From NCBI GenBank assembly GCA_017545185.1, contig JAFWQJ010000082.1:1-62815 (forward strand): a DNA stretch of 62,815 nt, written 5' to 3'. How positions within the stretch are numbered: the stretch's first letter is position 1; each line of letters begins with the position of its first letter. Under the pieces are notes generated by a model. That model ran no database searches and was not told the origin of the DNA. It saw only the letters and a program-made list of their open reading frames with translations. The DNA comes from Oscillospiraceae bacterium. GTDB lineage: Bacteria > Bacillota > Clostridia > Oscillospirales > Ruminococcaceae. Made by a program: the position numbers and the translations under genes. Positions 54,259 through 62,815 of the stretch are shown here, one piece after another.

Positions 54259-54735
54259 ATGAATATCTTACCGATTATGGCAGCGATTCTCCCGAACACC
54301 GGCGCTCCCGAAAATCCGGCATATCTGGCGCAGACCGGTCTCACCTTTTTTGGTACATGGATTTCCCGCATCGGCGGTCTTGTCGCGTTTATCGGCGCGA
54401 TCAAATTTGCGTTGTCAATTAAAGCCGACGAAACAAGAGATCAGCTCCCCGCGCTGCTCACGATGGTTTCCGGCTTCATGATTCAGGCAGCAATCGCCAA
54501 TCTCGGTATCTTTGAGCTTGCAACGACCAATGCGGAGACAATTTTCCAGAATATCCTGCTGTTCATCGGACGCTGGACAAGGCGTGTCGGTGCTGCCGGA
54601 ACACTGGTCGGCGCGGTGATGTTCGGATTCTCGATCAAGGATAACAATGCGGTCGGCAAGGTCGCTGCGCTCAAAACATTCGCTGCCGGTGCGATCGTGG
54701 TTTCCGTTTCGGGAATCCTGCATACTTTTGTATAA
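54259..54735 (+). CDS. Tandem-duplicated VirB2/Maff2-type subunit
   Basis: This 158-residue protein contains two copies of the preceding gene's core. Copy one is WISRIGGLVAFIGAIKFALS (about residues 34-53) and copy two is WTRRVGAAGTLVGAVMFGFS (about 112-131); the reference is WIRRIGMMVAFVGAIMFALA. Each is followed by a similar charged turn (SIK-x-x-x) and a second helix, so four helices result. No signal peptide is evident; the first helix can insert by itself. It lies 63 bases after the single-domain gene. Fusion of two pilin units in one chain is uncommon and would fix their ratio. Confidence 0.85.
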   Translation: MNILPIMAAILPNTGAPENPAYLAQTGLTFFGTWISRIGGLVAFIGAIKFALSIKADETRDQLPALLTMVSGFMIQAAIANLGIFELATTNAETIFQNILLFIGRWTRRVGAAGTLVGAVMFGFSIKDNNAVGKVAALKTFAAGAIVVSVSGILHTFV

Positions 54736-54750
54736 GTCAGGGGGTATCAT

Positions 54751-55908
54751 ATGAAAACAAAGCTGTTATCCCCGAAAGAAAAGCTCCGGCGCTTTCACAG
54801 GCATATTTTTCTGTTCGTGATTGTTGCCGGACTCATGAATATCTTTTTTCCGATGGTCGCGCACGCGGATATTTTCAACAACGATGTGCAGGATGTTTAC
54901 GCGACAATTACGGAAAATGTCGATGAAACGAACGAAATCCTGAAAAGCGCATTCAACTTTACACAGGTTTCGCCTTATACGGTCGTCAACAGCGTCGGCG
55001 GCAGTGCCGGAACAATCGGCGTTGCAATACGAACTGCGACACAAAATCTCGCTTTGATTGTAGCCGTTCTGCTGCTCATGGTGGAGTTTTTCCGAAAGAC
55101 TACCAATTTCGAGTGGTCAAGCAAATGGGAAAATATCCTGATCTTTCTTGTGAAACTCATTGTCATCAAGCAGGTCGTGCAGAATGCAGATCTGATTGTT
55201 GAGTATATCTACAAGGGCTTCAATACCATCAACCGCGCAGCGACAAGTTCAAATATGGACTTCCTGCCAGCCGGACACAAAGTCACTTACGAGGTAACCA
55301 TCGGTGAGAGTCTGCTGAAAGATGTGGTTCAGGCGGATCACTGGTATCAGGGATGGATCAAGTTCTGGGAGCACGTCGGAGCTGGAGAAACACGGCATGG
55401 ATATACCTATATTATATCGCAGGATGCGGTAAAAATGTTTTATCCGAACGCGGTGTTCCCTTCCGGCACTTCCGTCCAATTTGAAGATCATGCCTTCGGA
55501 AATCCGACTACGGCGCTGACCTTTAATCCGACCATTGAGATCATCCTCTGGCAGCCGTACTTTTTGGCGATGAAAGCCATTGCTTACATGATCTTTGTGG
55601 TGACGATCGGACGATTGTTTGAGCTTTCTGTGTATACGATCTTCGCGCCGCTGCCAATCGCTACCTTTGCTTCGGATACTACGCACGATGTGGCAAAGAG
55701 CTTCATCAAAAACTATATTGCAACGGTCATTCAGATCGCGGTGATTGTTGTCATGTTCATTGTATATCTAGCTGTTTCGAAGTATTTCGCAAACCATACT
55801 TCTGGACTAAGCTCTTTGAAACTGATACAATTCATAGCGCTCATTTCTCTTGGCCTGGGCGTAATGAAATCCGGCAACTGGGCAAAGAAGATCTGCGGTG
55901 CGGCGTAA
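54751..55908 (+). CDS. VirB6/TrbL-like conjugation membrane protein
   Basis: This 385-residue protein begins with a signal-like helix (IFLFVIVAGLMNIFFPMVAHA) and then has a hydrophilic region and at least five membrane segments (about residues 105-125, 135-150, 270-295, 325-350 and 365-375). The layout and the conserved ALIVAVLLLMVEFF and FELSVYTIFAPLPIATF stretches are typical of TrbL/VirB6-type channel components in Gram-positive elements. It lies between the VirB2-type and PrgI-type genes. GGGGG precedes the start. Confidence 0.85.
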   Translation: MKTKLLSPKEKLRRFHRHIFLFVIVAGLMNIFFPMVAHADIFNNDVQDVYATITENVDETNEILKSAFNFTQVSPYTVVNSVGGSAGTIGVAIRTATQNLALIVAVLLLMVEFFRKTTNFEWSSKWENILIFLVKLIVIKQVVQNADLIVEYIYKGFNTINRAATSSNMDFLPAGHKVTYEVTIGESLLKDVVQADHWYQGWIKFWEHVGAGETRHGYTYIISQDAVKMFYPNAVFPSGTSVQFEDHAFGNPTTALTFNPTIEIILWQPYFLAMKAIAYMIFVVTIGRLFELSVYTIFAPLPIATFASDTTHDVAKSFIKNYIATVIQIAVIVVMFIVYLAVSKYFANHTSGLSSLKLIQFIALISLGLGVMKSGNWAKKICGAA

Positions 55909-55920
55909 AGGAGGTGCGTC

Positions 55921-56310
55921 ATGTTATCTATGAAGATTCCTGCTGAGATTCAGGAATACAAGTCAAAACTCATTTTCGGACTGTCAGCGCGGCAGTTTTT
56001 TTCAATCGCCGGTGCAATGCTGGTCGGTGTTCCGATCGGTATTTTCGGACGCGGACGTATCTCCGCCGATGTATTACCGTGGTTTGTTATTGCTGCTGTG
56101 ATACCGTTTTTTGCGTTCGGCTTCTTTACATTCCACGGGATGCGCTTCGAGGAACTCGTCAAGGCGTTATGCAATATGTGGTTCAATCCGCAGGAGCGTG
56201 TTTATGAGGATGCGGACGGAATCTTTGAAGATCTGCATACAGAGCTGATTGAGGAAGAAATCGTGCGGCAGCGCATTGCAAACGGCGACTACGAGGAGGT
56301 GGTGAAATGA
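55921..56310 (+). CDS. PrgI-family conjugation protein
   Basis: This 129-residue protein has the PrgI/TcpE pattern: an N-terminal MKIPAEIQEYKSKLIFGLSAR, two close membrane helices (residues 28-48 and 53-75) and a charged tail ending in a helix. PrgI and relatives assist VirB4 at the channel. It starts 12 bases after the VirB6-like gene and overlaps the VirB4 gene by four bases. AAAGGAGG precedes the start. Confidence 0.9.
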   Translation: MLSMKIPAEIQEYKSKLIFGLSARQFFSIAGAMLVGVPIGIFGRGRISADVLPWFVIAAVIPFFAFGFFTFHGMRFEELVKALCNMWFNPQERVYEDADGIFEDLHTELIEEEIVRQRIANGDYEEVVK

Positions 56311-58724
56311 TTTCCTTTTTCAAACGGTTCTTCGGCAGGCGGAAACGAACGACAATTCAGACCTTGCCTTATGAGCGTTTTGTCAGCAATCATGTGATGC
56401 TCAATGCAAGTAATGTCAAGGTCGGGCGTGAGACCGTGAATCTCTACAGCAAATCGTATCTGGTCGAGGATGTCAATTATTCGGTGCTGACCGAGGATGA
56501 ACAGGAAGTAAAGCTGCGGCAGTATTCCGAGTTGCTGAACAATTACGACAGTACGGTTTCGGTACAGATATCGCTCGTCAATTTGCCGATGAACACAGCC
56601 GACTCTGAGAGCCTGATGCTTCACGCACGCGGAGACGGTCACGATCATCAGCGGCAGGAGTTTAATTCTGTCATACGAGGCAAGATCATGGACAGGCAGA
56701 AAGGACTGGAATGCAGGAAGATTATCACGGTAACGGTCTGTGCGGTAGACTTTGAAACCGCAAATACCCGGCTGTATAACTTTGAGCAGCGGCTGAACCG
56801 AAGCCTTGCTGTGATCGGGACAAAAGCGATACCCCTGACAGCCAATGACCGCGTGCGGCTCATGGCAGATATTCTTTGTGATCCGAACAAAGCTATTTCT
56901 CCTGTATCCCGCTCCGAGCTTGACCGACAGGCAGAAAAGCAGCTTTGCTGTCCGGATTCCTTTGAATTCAAAAAAGACTGGTTTATGATCGGCGACAAAT
57001 ACGCGCGGTGTATCTATATCAAGCGGCTTGGTTCTGAGGTCACAGACAATCTCTATCCGGAACTGCTGGAGCTCAATCTTCAATCGGTAATTTCCGAGAA
57101 CATTGACTTTGTCGATCAGGCGGAGGCTCTGAAACTGGTACAGCGAAAACTGACTGACATGAAACAGGAGGAACTCACGAAAAAGCGCAAGAGTGCGGAA
57201 ACAGCAAAGGGCGCGAACATTGACCCGATCGAAGGCACGGCGCTGGAAACGGATATCATCGAAGCAAAAGCATATCTTGAAAAGCTGCAAGGCCATAACG
57301 TCAAAATGACACGCGTACAGTTCCTCATGATGATCCTGGCTGACAGTATGGATGAACTGAGATCTGCAACGGACAAGGTCAATTCCGTATTGCGCGGACG
57401 ACAGATTGAAATGTCTACCGCACCGCTTCGGCAGGAAGTCGCGTTTGATTCCTGCCTGCCAATCGGCAATTCCTGCGGCATTGACAAAGAGCAGAACTTG
57501 CAGATGCGCCGCACGCTTGACACTGACAGCACAGCGATTTTTATGCCGTTTCAGTCACGCGAACTCATGCACGAAAACGGCATTTACTTCGGGCAGAACC
57601 GGCTTTCCCGTTCGGTCATTTTATTCGACCGGATGAAGCTGAACAACCCGAACAGTTTTATCTTCGGTATGCCGGGCAGCGGTAAATCCATGCTGGCAAA
57701 GCTGATGATTCTTTACATTTATCTCTCGCAAAATGACGAAATCCTCATAGTAGACCCTGAGCGAGAGTACGCAGCGCTGGTTGAGCTGCTGGGCGGAGAG
57801 GTCATTTACATGAGCGAAAATTCAGGTACACATATCAATCCGCTTGACCTCACAGAGAATCCGGACAGCGACGACAAGGAGTACAACCCTGTCAAGGCAA
57901 AGCTGGATTTCCTGCTTTCCTTTTTCAGCGCAATCATGGGTGATGCAGAGATCACGCCGATTCAGAAAACGATCATCGACAGCGTGATGCACAGCGCATA
58001 CCGAAATTACCCGAAGCCGACGCTGAAGGAGTATTACGATGAACTGCTGAAATATGAGCAGGAAGCGAGTGAGGAAACGCGACCGGCAGCGGCATATCTC
58101 CGTCAGACGCTGCACCTTTATGTTCACGGTTCGATGAATGTCTTTGCACATGAGACAAATGTAAACATTCACAAGCGGATCGTTGCATATGACATCAAAG
58201 AACTGGGCAAAAATATGCAGACACTATCCATGATGATCGTTCTGGAAAACATCTGGGACAGAGTTGCGAAGAATCGCTCGAAAGGTGTGAAAACTCAGAT
58301 CTTCTGTGATGAGCTCTACCTTCTGTTCAAGTCGGAACAATCCGCAAACTTCTTCTATGAACTCTACAAGAGAGCCCGGAAATGGGGCGGCGTTCCCTGC
58401 GGCATCACCCAGAATGTGGACGACCTGCTGCGCTCGGAACTGGCACGGACAATGATCTCCAACACGCAGTTTGTGGTAATGCTCGGTCAGAATGAGACCG
58501 ACCGCGAACAGCTCGCCAATCTGCTGCATATCCCGAAAGAAACGATGGACACCTACCTGAACGGCGTCGGCGCTGGCTGCGGCATGATCTATGCCGGTGA
58601 CTATGGTGTGATTCCCTTTGACAATTCGTTCCCGACAGACACGGATATATACCGAATAATCACAACCAAATTCGGGGAGACACAGAAGGCGGTGACGGTA
58701 CATGCGGAAGATCAACCTGCATGA
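56307..58724 (+). CDS. VirB4-type conjugation ATPase
   Basis: This 805-residue ATPase powers channel assembly or substrate transfer. Walker A GMPGSGKSM is near residue 455, Walker B QIFCDELYLLF near 667, and the R-x-W-G-G segment and VMLGQNETDR follow, as in TraC/VirB4. The N-terminal 400 residues are the less conserved TraC-type region. It overlaps both neighbours (PrgI by 4 bases, the next gene by 23), so translation is coupled along the operon. Confidence 0.96.
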   Translation: MISFFKRFFGRRKRTTIQTLPYERFVSNHVMLNASNVKVGRETVNLYSKSYLVEDVNYSVLTEDEQEVKLRQYSELLNNYDSTVSVQISLVNLPMNTADSESLMLHARGDGHDHQRQEFNSVIRGKIMDRQKGLECRKIITVTVCAVDFETANTRLYNFEQRLNRSLAVIGTKAIPLTANDRVRLMADILCDPNKAISPVSRSELDRQAEKQLCCPDSFEFKKDWFMIGDKYARCIYIKRLGSEVTDNLYPELLELNLQSVISENIDFVDQAEALKLVQRKLTDMKQEELTKKRKSAETAKGANIDPIEGTALETDIIEAKAYLEKLQGHNVKMTRVQFLMMILADSMDELRSATDKVNSVLRGRQIEMSTAPLRQEVAFDSCLPIGNSCGIDKEQNLQMRRTLDTDSTAIFMPFQSRELMHENGIYFGQNRLSRSVILFDRMKLNNPNSFIFGMPGSGKSMLAKLMILYIYLSQNDEILIVDPEREYAALVELLGGEVIYMSENSGTHINPLDLTENPDSDDKEYNPVKAKLDFLLSFFSAIMGDAEITPIQKTIIDSVMHSAYRNYPKPTLKEYYDELLKYEQEASEETRPAAAYLRQTLHLYVHGSMNVFAHETNVNIHKRIVAYDIKELGKNMQTLSMMIVLENIWDRVAKNRSKGVKTQIFCDELYLLFKSEQSANFFYELYKRARKWGGVPCGITQNVDDLLRSELARTMISNTQFVVMLGQNETDREQLANLLHIPKETMDTYLNGVGAGCGMIYAGDYGVIPFDNSFPTDTDIYRIITTKFGETQKAVTVHAEDQPA

Positions 58725-59979
58725 TACAGCAGATACCGGCGCTGAGAGCGTCCGGCTCGGTGTGGACGCAGCGAAAAAAGGAAAACGGGCGGTCAGGGCG
58801 GCAAAAGATACTGCCGTCAAGACTGCCCGCGCCGCGAAAACAACGGTGAATGTCCTGCATCATCTGGTCGTGCATACAGTTGCCGTGCTGATCTCACCGG
58901 TTACATGGGTGATCATCGCAATAGGCTTTGTTGTTTATCTGCTCATGACGCTGCTCATCATTCTGACTGGTGTTGCCGCGCAGGATAACAATGCGCAGCA
59001 GCAGGCATACGCGACGCCGGTTGCGCTTGGCGAGAACATTCCAGATGAAATTGCAGAAGCAAAGGGCTTCTTTGAAACTGCAGTCAACGCGAAAAAGCGC
59101 GAGTTTACAGATCAGATTGATGCGCTCATCTTCAACACGGCAGATATGCCGCACAATGATACTGTATATCTGGTTCGGAATGAGCCGCCTGCGACCTTTC
59201 AGACTTCGCTTGCGACGGATGCACGAAAAACACAGCTAAAAAACGCATGGCAGCTTGATGTGACAGAGGCGGAAGGCATTGCGATCGCCTATGTGTATCT
59301 GGAAAAACAGGAGAACCTGACGCACGGCTCGCAGGGTGTATTATATCCGATCACATATACGCAGGACGTATTTGATACGATTGTCGCGGAAATGGTCGCG
59401 GTGACGGAGACTGAATACCAGAATCAGGCTTGTCCGACTGAGGATTGCTCGGTGCATTATCATGTAGCGGCGAATCCGGCATACGCAGCAGCACAGCAGG
59501 CGTATATCGATGCGGTTACGAGGTGTAATGACTGGAATGTGATGGTTGTGCCGCGATGCAATGACTATATCTCAGCGCTCAATAATTATAACAATACGCC
59601 CGCAGCCGGACAGTCATACGCATGGCAACAGGTAGAGAATACCTATGCAGTATATGCGCAGGCTGTCAACAACTGGTCAACAGTGTTCGGTGTCTGGGGG
59701 CTGACGATCGACGAGTATCTCGGCGCGAATATGCAGACACGGCTAAACGGCGAAGTGACAACGGCTGAAAATACGCTGAACAATACGCCGCAGACCACTC
59801 AGACACCGTATTACACTTGCGATCACCTGCACACGCTGCATTCGTTCGGGCTGAATTTCTATTCTGCCGAACAGGTCATGCAGGTGCTAAATTTCACGGA
59901 GGACGAAAAACAATGGGTTGCACTGACGGCGATGAACATTCAGCAATACCTGATTTCAGAACCAGAGGGAGGTACATGA
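58702..59979 (+). CDS. CD1108-like mobile element membrane protein, no visible hydrolase
   Basis: This 425-residue protein starts with a basic, Ala-rich cytoplasmic region (residues 1-50) and one membrane helix (about 60-90), then a long extracytoplasmic part. The layout matches the CD1108/VirB8-like proteins placed after VirB4 in clostridial elements. Most relatives carry an NlpC/P60 or lysozyme domain; none is visible here. The outer part has a Cys/His cluster (ACPTEDCSVHYH, later VPRCNDY and YYTCDHLHTLHS) that could bind metal or form disulfides. It overlaps VirB4 by 23 bases and the next gene by 4. Confidence 0.7.
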   Translation: MRKINLHDTADTGAESVRLGVDAAKKGKRAVRAAKDTAVKTARAAKTTVNVLHHLVVHTVAVLISPVTWVIIAIGFVVYLLMTLLIILTGVAAQDNNAQQQAYATPVALGENIPDEIAEAKGFFETAVNAKKREFTDQIDALIFNTADMPHNDTVYLVRNEPPATFQTSLATDARKTQLKNAWQLDVTEAEGIAIAYVYLEKQENLTHGSQGVLYPITYTQDVFDTIVAEMVAVTETEYQNQACPTEDCSVHYHVAANPAYAAAQQAYIDAVTRCNDWNVMVVPRCNDYISALNNYNNTPAAGQSYAWQQVENTYAVYAQAVNNWSTVFGVWGLTIDEYLGANMQTRLNGEVTTAENTLNNTPQTTQTPYYTCDHLHTLHSFGLNFYSAEQVMQVLNFTEDEKQWVALTAMNIQQYLISEPEGGT

Positions 59980-60266
59980 TGTTTGAGGGACACAAGAAGC
60001 GCACCGAGAAAGTGCGCGGATATTTCACGCAGAAACGGGCAATTACACTGTTTGCAATCCTCGCCGCAGTCGCGCTGCTGGTCAGTCTGGTGATGAATCA
60101 TCAGGTCAGGGAAAGCGATGCAGATACGCAGGAATCCGCTGCTTCGGATACGGATGAAACATGGCGTTTCTATCCGGTCGATCTGGTCGTGCTGGGCGCA
60201 GGCGGCGGATTGTGTGCGGTTATGATGCTGCGGGAGAAACGGCGTGCGAAGGAGGAGTTGAATTGA
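59976..60266 (+). CDS. Small membrane protein of the transfer operon
   Basis: This 96-residue protein has a basic N-terminus, a membrane helix (about residues 23-41), a short acidic outer loop and a second hydrophobic stretch (DLVVLGAGGGLCAVMMLR), so both ends should be cytoplasmic. ATG 59976 overlaps the previous stop (ATGA), with GAGGGAGG just upstream. The next gene starts inside its last codons. No family is recognised, but the position fits a small accessory component of the channel. Confidence 0.68.
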   Translation: MMFEGHKKRTEKVRGYFTQKRAITLFAILAAVALLVSLVMNHQVRESDADTQESAASDTDETWRFYPVDLVVLGAGGGLCAVMMLREKRRAKEELN

Positions 60267-62407
60267 AGTATTATAGTAAAATACGGCTGCTAGCCGGAAA
60301 GGATCATGAAACATTACTGTTCCTGATTCTGGATGCAGCTGACAGCGAAGATGTGCCGGGGCTGAGCAAAGAAAAAGTGATCGAGAGCCGCGAATACCGC
60401 CTGTTTACGCAGGGCGTTCACAGCAAAGTCGTCGTTGCCGAGTATTCTGTGTACCGGACGGAACAGGAAATAACAGCGAATCTGGAAAATGAACGCTTTG
60501 AGAGAATGATCGAAACCGGAGAGGCGGAGGTCGTCAGCAGCGGCGAGATGCAGATTCCGCGCAACGAAAAGCGCGACAGGAAAACCGGTGAGATCGTCCG
60601 GAAGCATAAGCGCTCGCCGTTTCTGATTCTTGCAATCGTGGGCGGTTCAGTGGCGTTTTCGATGGCTGCTTTTGCGGTCGGCAAAAGTTTCGGTCGCGGT
60701 ACGGCATTGCCTGAAACATCAGTCGAATCCGCAAATGTTGCCGAAGACGGTCTGATTATTCCGAAACAGGAGCAGATTGCAGATAATGCCGAGCAGATCA
60801 CCGTGACAATCGACCGAAGTTATTCTGCTGTACCGGTCGAGGATTTGCAGCTCAAGGGCGTGGTCTCAAAAGGCAAGGCAAATATCCTGCTGCCAGAGTT
60901 TGACAAGACCGACTTTTTCACTCATGTTCCCGGCTATTCGTGGGGGTTTACATCTGATCCGAACGGAAAGAAGATCGAGTATTACGGTGGACAGGCTTAC
61001 GATTTCACGAAAGATACCAAGCTATATCGCGTGCTGGTGAAGTACGGCGGCGGCTCCGGCACAAAGGATGACCCATATCTGATTGACTATTTCGATCAGC
61101 TGGAACTCATGAGCGAGGAAAAGGCACGGGGTTATTTCAAGCAGACTGCTGACATTTCTTTCCCGGTCTGGGCTTCCCATACATCGATCCGCACAGTCAA
61201 CGAACTGAAAGCCGATCCAAATTCCGAGCATTTTGAGTATGACGGCGGCGGCTATCTGATCGAAAACCTGAATGCGCCGTTGTTTGAAACAGTTTCCGGC
61301 GCGGTTATCCGGAATGTGAACATCCGCAATTCTGCTATCGTTTCCGACGAATACAAGGATTACGGGTTCCTGGTCTGCATGGCATATAATTATCATTATC
61401 TCGCGGAAGATGAACAAGTCTACGAAACCGGCGAAACCGTGATCGAGCATTGCTCGGTGTCGCATTCCTCTATTACAGTGAAGCCGCCTGAACCTGATGC
61501 TGATGAAACCGAACCGGCAGTCACGACAATGGAAGTCGTACCACCGGATGTGATCGAGTATGACGAGGAGGGAAACATTATCGAGCCGGAAGAAGAACCG
61601 GCTGAACCAACAAAACACGCGGAGCATTGCATCGGTGCAATCACGGGCATCGGTGGTCAGATCGACGGATGCTATGTGACAGATTTCGGCATTTTCAATG
61701 AGCTGCCGGACTACTATCTATATTGCGGCGGCATTTCCGGGAAGCCTGCAACAGTGTCAGATTCCGCGGTTTTCTATTACTCTGCACAAGGAAACATCTT
61801 CAATGCGGGCGGCGTGGTCGGCTCTGCGGCTGGTGCGCGGGCATACGATGCGAAAGGACGCGAGTTGCCGAACTGTTACGGCGGCAGTATCCAGGGCTGT
61901 CTGGCACGGAACATCATTTTGAAAACAGAAACAGCTGCGGGCGGCATTGCGGCAGAGGGCACGACCGATGCCGAAGGTGCGGTGATTTCAAACTGCTATT
62001 GTAATGAGCTTGATTTCTCCTGCGGCGTATTCAAGGATGAGAAGCGTGTTGAGTGCATCAAGGCAGGTACGGTCGGCGGCATGATTGCCGTGGACGGCAG
62101 CGGAAAGCACGGACATCTGATTACCAATTCCGTATCCCACGCAGATTTCAGGGTGATCGGGCAGAAAACACGGTCATCCTTTGATGATACTGTGCGGCAG
62201 GCTCCGTCGTATGCGTATTATCAGGAAAATATTCTGACGGTGCTGAATAAAAATACCGTCAACCCCGTGAATCCGAAAGAGATCTATACCGGCTCTTTCA
62301 TGTTCGGGGAAAACGGTGTGTTCGGCGATGAAACAGGAAATCTGGCATATCCGGAAAAAATCTCGGATTTGCTGGAAAAAACGATTGTGGAGGATACAAA
62401 TGAATGA
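60263..62407 (+). CDS. Large surface protein of the conjugative element, TTG start
   Basis: This 714-residue protein begins at TTG 60263, five bases after GGAGGAG (60251-60257) and overlapping the previous stop; no in-frame ATG lies near. Residues 1-115 are cytoplasmic, and a membrane helix follows near 116-137 (FLILAIVGGSVAFSMAAFAVG). The outer part contains repeats of the GLUG/beta-helix kind, such as VIRNVNIRNSAIVS, HCIGAITGIGGQIDGCYVTD and CGGISGKPATVSDSAVFYYS. An acidic Pro/Glu linker sits near 410-450. It may act as an adhesin that brings donor and recipient cells together. Function inferred from architecture only. Confidence 0.72.
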   Translation: MKYYSKIRLLAGKDHETLLFLILDAADSEDVPGLSKEKVIESREYRLFTQGVHSKVVVAEYSVYRTEQEITANLENERFERMIETGEAEVVSSGEMQIPRNEKRDRKTGEIVRKHKRSPFLILAIVGGSVAFSMAAFAVGKSFGRGTALPETSVESANVAEDGLIIPKQEQIADNAEQITVTIDRSYSAVPVEDLQLKGVVSKGKANILLPEFDKTDFFTHVPGYSWGFTSDPNGKKIEYYGGQAYDFTKDTKLYRVLVKYGGGSGTKDDPYLIDYFDQLELMSEEKARGYFKQTADISFPVWASHTSIRTVNELKADPNSEHFEYDGGGYLIENLNAPLFETVSGAVIRNVNIRNSAIVSDEYKDYGFLVCMAYNYHYLAEDEQVYETGETVIEHCSVSHSSITVKPPEPDADETEPAVTTMEVVPPDVIEYDEEGNIIEPEEEPAEPTKHAEHCIGAITGIGGQIDGCYVTDFGIFNELPDYYLYCGGISGKPATVSDSAVFYYSAQGNIFNAGGVVGSAAGARAYDAKGRELPNCYGGSIQGCLARNIILKTETAAGGIAAEGTTDAEGAVISNCYCNELDFSCGVFKDEKRVECIKAGTVGGMIAVDGSGKHGHLITNSVSHADFRVIGQKTRSSFDDTVRQAPSYAYYQENILTVLNKNTVNPVNPKEIYTGSFMFGENGVFGDETGNLAYPEKISDLLEKTIVEDTNE

Positions 62408-62815
62408 AGCAGAAAAGAAAAAAGCGGAACTGGTGGAAGAAGCACGACAGGAAACCGGAGCCGCGGGTGATTCCCGCAAATACTCGCTCCGCGGCGCGCG
62501 TCTTGCAATTCAGCGCAAGGAAGCCGCGATTCAAAAGCGTTCGGAAAAGATAACGCAGCTTCAGCTGGAAAACCAGCAGGACAGAGAGGATATCCGGGCG
62601 CTGAAAACGATTTGCGCAGAGCTTCAGGCCAGGGAAGTTAAGAAGAAAATTGCCCAGATGCAGACAAAGGGCGCAACTGTTGACACAGATCAGATCAACC
62701 GAGCACTGGAGCTTCTCGCGCTGGTCGGAGATGCCGTTGATGCGCTGAGTGTGGAGCAGATGGCACAGGCGGTTCAGGGAGCGGCAAGTCAGGCAGCGAT
62801 TGCCGCCGATGCACA
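62400..62815 (+). CDS. Coiled-coil protein of the conjugative element, cut by the window edge
   Basis: The frame opens at ATG 62400, six bases after GGAGG and overlapping the previous stop by eight bases, and runs off the end of the window. The visible 138 codons are highly charged and helical, with a clear coiled coil (KRSEKITQLQLENQQDREDI) and an Ala/Val-rich stretch after residue 95. No signal or membrane segment is seen. Small coiled-coil genes are common after the transfer operon in such elements; the exact family is not recognised. Confidence 0.7.
   Translation, partial: MNEAEKKKAELVEEARQETGAAGDSRKYSLRGARLAIQRKEAAIQKRSEKITQLQLENQQDREDIRALKTICAELQAREVKKKIAQMQTKGATVDTDQINRALELLALVGDAVDALSVEQMAQAVQGAASQAAIAADA

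Overview
The window reads as chromosome of a fairly GC-rich Gram-positive anaerobe of the class Clostridia, most like a Ruminococcus/Oscillospiraceae gut bacterium. The basis is sigma-A promoters with AGGAGG ribosome sites, dockerin-bearing secreted proteins, a GGGtGRT/Fe-S scaffold pair, the TatD-associated radical SAM protein, class B sortases and a Gram-positive conjugative element. Species cannot be fixed from sequence alone.

Layout. 0.2-6.8 kb: a DUF2156 protein, an in-frame fusion of a CxxCxxCC protein to a PepD-like dipeptidase, and sbcD-sbcC. 6.9-10.8 kb: a membrane-anchored clostripain-family protease, two DUF3592-like membrane proteins with a tiny membrane ORF between them, and a DUF1294 protein. 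10.9-12.6 kb (minus): the GGGtGRT protein and its NifU-like partner. 12.8-18.8 kb: response regulator and histidine kinase, then an ABC-2 exporter (ATPase and two permeases) and an S41-type protease; a tandem repeat next to the exporter promoter looks like the regulator's operator. 19.1-27.7 kb: a sortase-pilus locus made of a SipA-like catalytically dead signal peptidase, a class B sortase, a 1403-residue tip adhesin, an FctA-like backbone pilin and a second class B sortase.

27.9-42.2 kb: a mixed housekeeping and accessory region holding an HprK-like P-loop protein divergent from a radical SAM protein, a pentapeptide-repeat protein, a D,D-carboxypeptidase homologue whose three catalytic motifs are all altered, an acyl-CoA synthetase, enolase, a dockerin protein, three small genes in one operon, a lone class I fumarase alpha subunit, an LRR-dockerin protein and a collapsed paralogue of it, then a small gene, a nitroreductase and a GNAT acetyltransferase. 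42.2-47.4 kb: a ParC/ParE-type topoisomerase pair with two related small PH-like proteins between the subunits.

47.7-62.8 kb: two tRNA-Ser genes followed at once by the left part of an integrative and conjugative element. It carries a PcfB-like (DUF3801) protein, VirD4 coupling ATPase, VirB2/Maff2-type subunits (one a tandem duplication), VirB6-like, PrgI-like and VirB4, a CD1108-like membrane protein, a large surface protein and a truncated coiled-coil ORF at the window edge. Neighbouring genes overlap or nearly touch, so it reads as one transfer operon. Relaxase, integrase and the right end lie outside the window.

Main points of interest: the SipA-like protein whose Asp/Gly replacements have the same spacing as in streptococcal SipA; the AT-rich mosaic block in the tip adhesin; the pseudo-carboxypeptidase; the fusion that keeps an internal ribosome site; the duplicated VirB2-like subunit; and the 10-bp-phased GCACACG repeats at the element's left end.
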